IMG/VR virus record: IMGVR_UViG_3300048091_000435
Span: 1 to 40,454 of that record
Strand: one strand, 5' to 3'
Length of the DNA: 40,454 nt
Source: a virus
Within the stretch, counting starts at the first letter, position 1. Every line of letters begins with the position of its first letter. Both the position numbers and the translations under genes were made by a program. This document shows, piece by piece, positions 40,134 through 40,454 of the stretch. Below the pieces are notes generated by a model. The model worked only from the letters and a program-made list of their open reading frames with translations. It did not search any database and was not told the DNA's origin.

Positions 40134-40454
40134 ATGATCACCACCACAACCCACACCATCGAAGGTCGGCAAATCACCGCCTACCTGGACATCGTCAGCG
40201 CCGAGTCGGTGCAGGGCGTTAACGTGATTCGCGATATGTTCGCCGGGATGCGGGATTTTTTTGGTGGGCGTTCTCAGACGTTGGAGCGGGCATTGAAGGA
40301 GGCGCGGGTTCAGGCGACCGAGGAGATCAAGGAGCGGGCGCGGGTGCTTCAGGCGGATGCGGTGGTGGGGCTCGATTATGAGATCAGTATGCCTGCCGGC
40401 AAGGGTGGGATGGTGGTGGTGTTTGTGACCGGGACGGCGGTCAAGCTGAGGTAG
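40134..40454 (+). CDS. YbjQ/UPF0145 family protein (host)
   Basis: A 106-residue member of the YbjQ family (UPF0145), small proteins that form pentamers and are often labelled heavy-metal-binding without firm proof. Features are TTTHTIEGRQITAYLDIVSAE, the GVNVIRDMFAGMRDFFGGRS stretch, and the end ADAVVGLDYEISMPAGKGGMVVVFVTGTAV. The ATG has AAGGA 6 bases upstream. It is chromosomal and unrelated to the prophage. Confidence 0.92.
   Translation: MITTTTHTIEGRQITAYLDIVSAESVQGVNVIRDMFAGMRDFFGGRSQTLERALKEARVQATEEIKERARVLQADAVVGLDYEISMPAGKGGMVVVFVTGTAVKLR

Noticed and set aside
1-40454. CRISPR arrays, insertion sequences, retron or DGR signatures
   Set aside because: No regularly spaced repeats with spacers, no transposase, no reverse transcriptase motif was seen in any frame.

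Overview
The window is a stretch of Pseudomonas chromosome, most likely from the P. fluorescens group. It is almost filled by one P2-like prophage of the phiCTX type. Three things support this: the gene order matches P2 gene for gene through the head, lysis and tail modules; the right junction (39298-39320) is the 3' end of a serine tRNA gene, the site I recall phiCTX using; and the flanking host genes are GC-rich and Pseudomonas-like (a YbjQ-family gene and a small coiled-coil membrane protein).

Left block, 1-3766: a Shedu (SduA, DUF4263) nuclease, a 71-residue hypothetical protein, and an AT-rich SMC/ABC-type ATPase that ends 28 bp from the integrase gene. Prophage core, 3795-35064: integrase; small early genes; a toprim primase-helicase standing where P2 has its rolling-circle gpA; an Ogr-type zinc-finger late activator; a CII-like protein; a divergent Cro-like/repressor switch at 10766-10851; then D, U, T, E/E', FII, FI, a three-gene tail-fibre module, I, J, W, V, S, R, LysC, LysB, endolysin, holin, X, L, M, N, O on the minus strand, and P and Q on the plus strand. 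Three near-identical dyads (TGT-N13-ACA) lie exactly at the starts of the FI, V and O/P operons and are the probable Ogr sites. gpE is extended by a P2-type T6G -1 frameshift whose reading frame I could follow through to the E' stop.

Cargo: three AT-rich blocks interrupt or flank the phage genes. They are the ATPase at 1982-3766, an unknown plus-strand gene with a PD-(D/E)XK-like motif at 24673-25893 (exactly between the S and V operons), and a Hachiman-type operon (HamA nuclease, HamB helicase, and a small translationally coupled gene upstream) at 35146-38563, between the portal gene and the cos site. With Shedu, the element carries two recognisable defence systems and two candidate ones.

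Right end, 38564-40454: a cos-like sequence (38649-38677), five AGGTAAT repeats that look like integrase arm sites, attR in the tRNA-Ser remnant, the old tRNA terminator, and two host genes. No copy of the att core was seen on the left, so attL and the intact tRNA-Ser probably lie upstream of position 1. That would put Shedu and the ATPase inside the tRNA-to-attR interval and make it at least 39.3 kb, larger than the 33-36 kb usual for this phage group.
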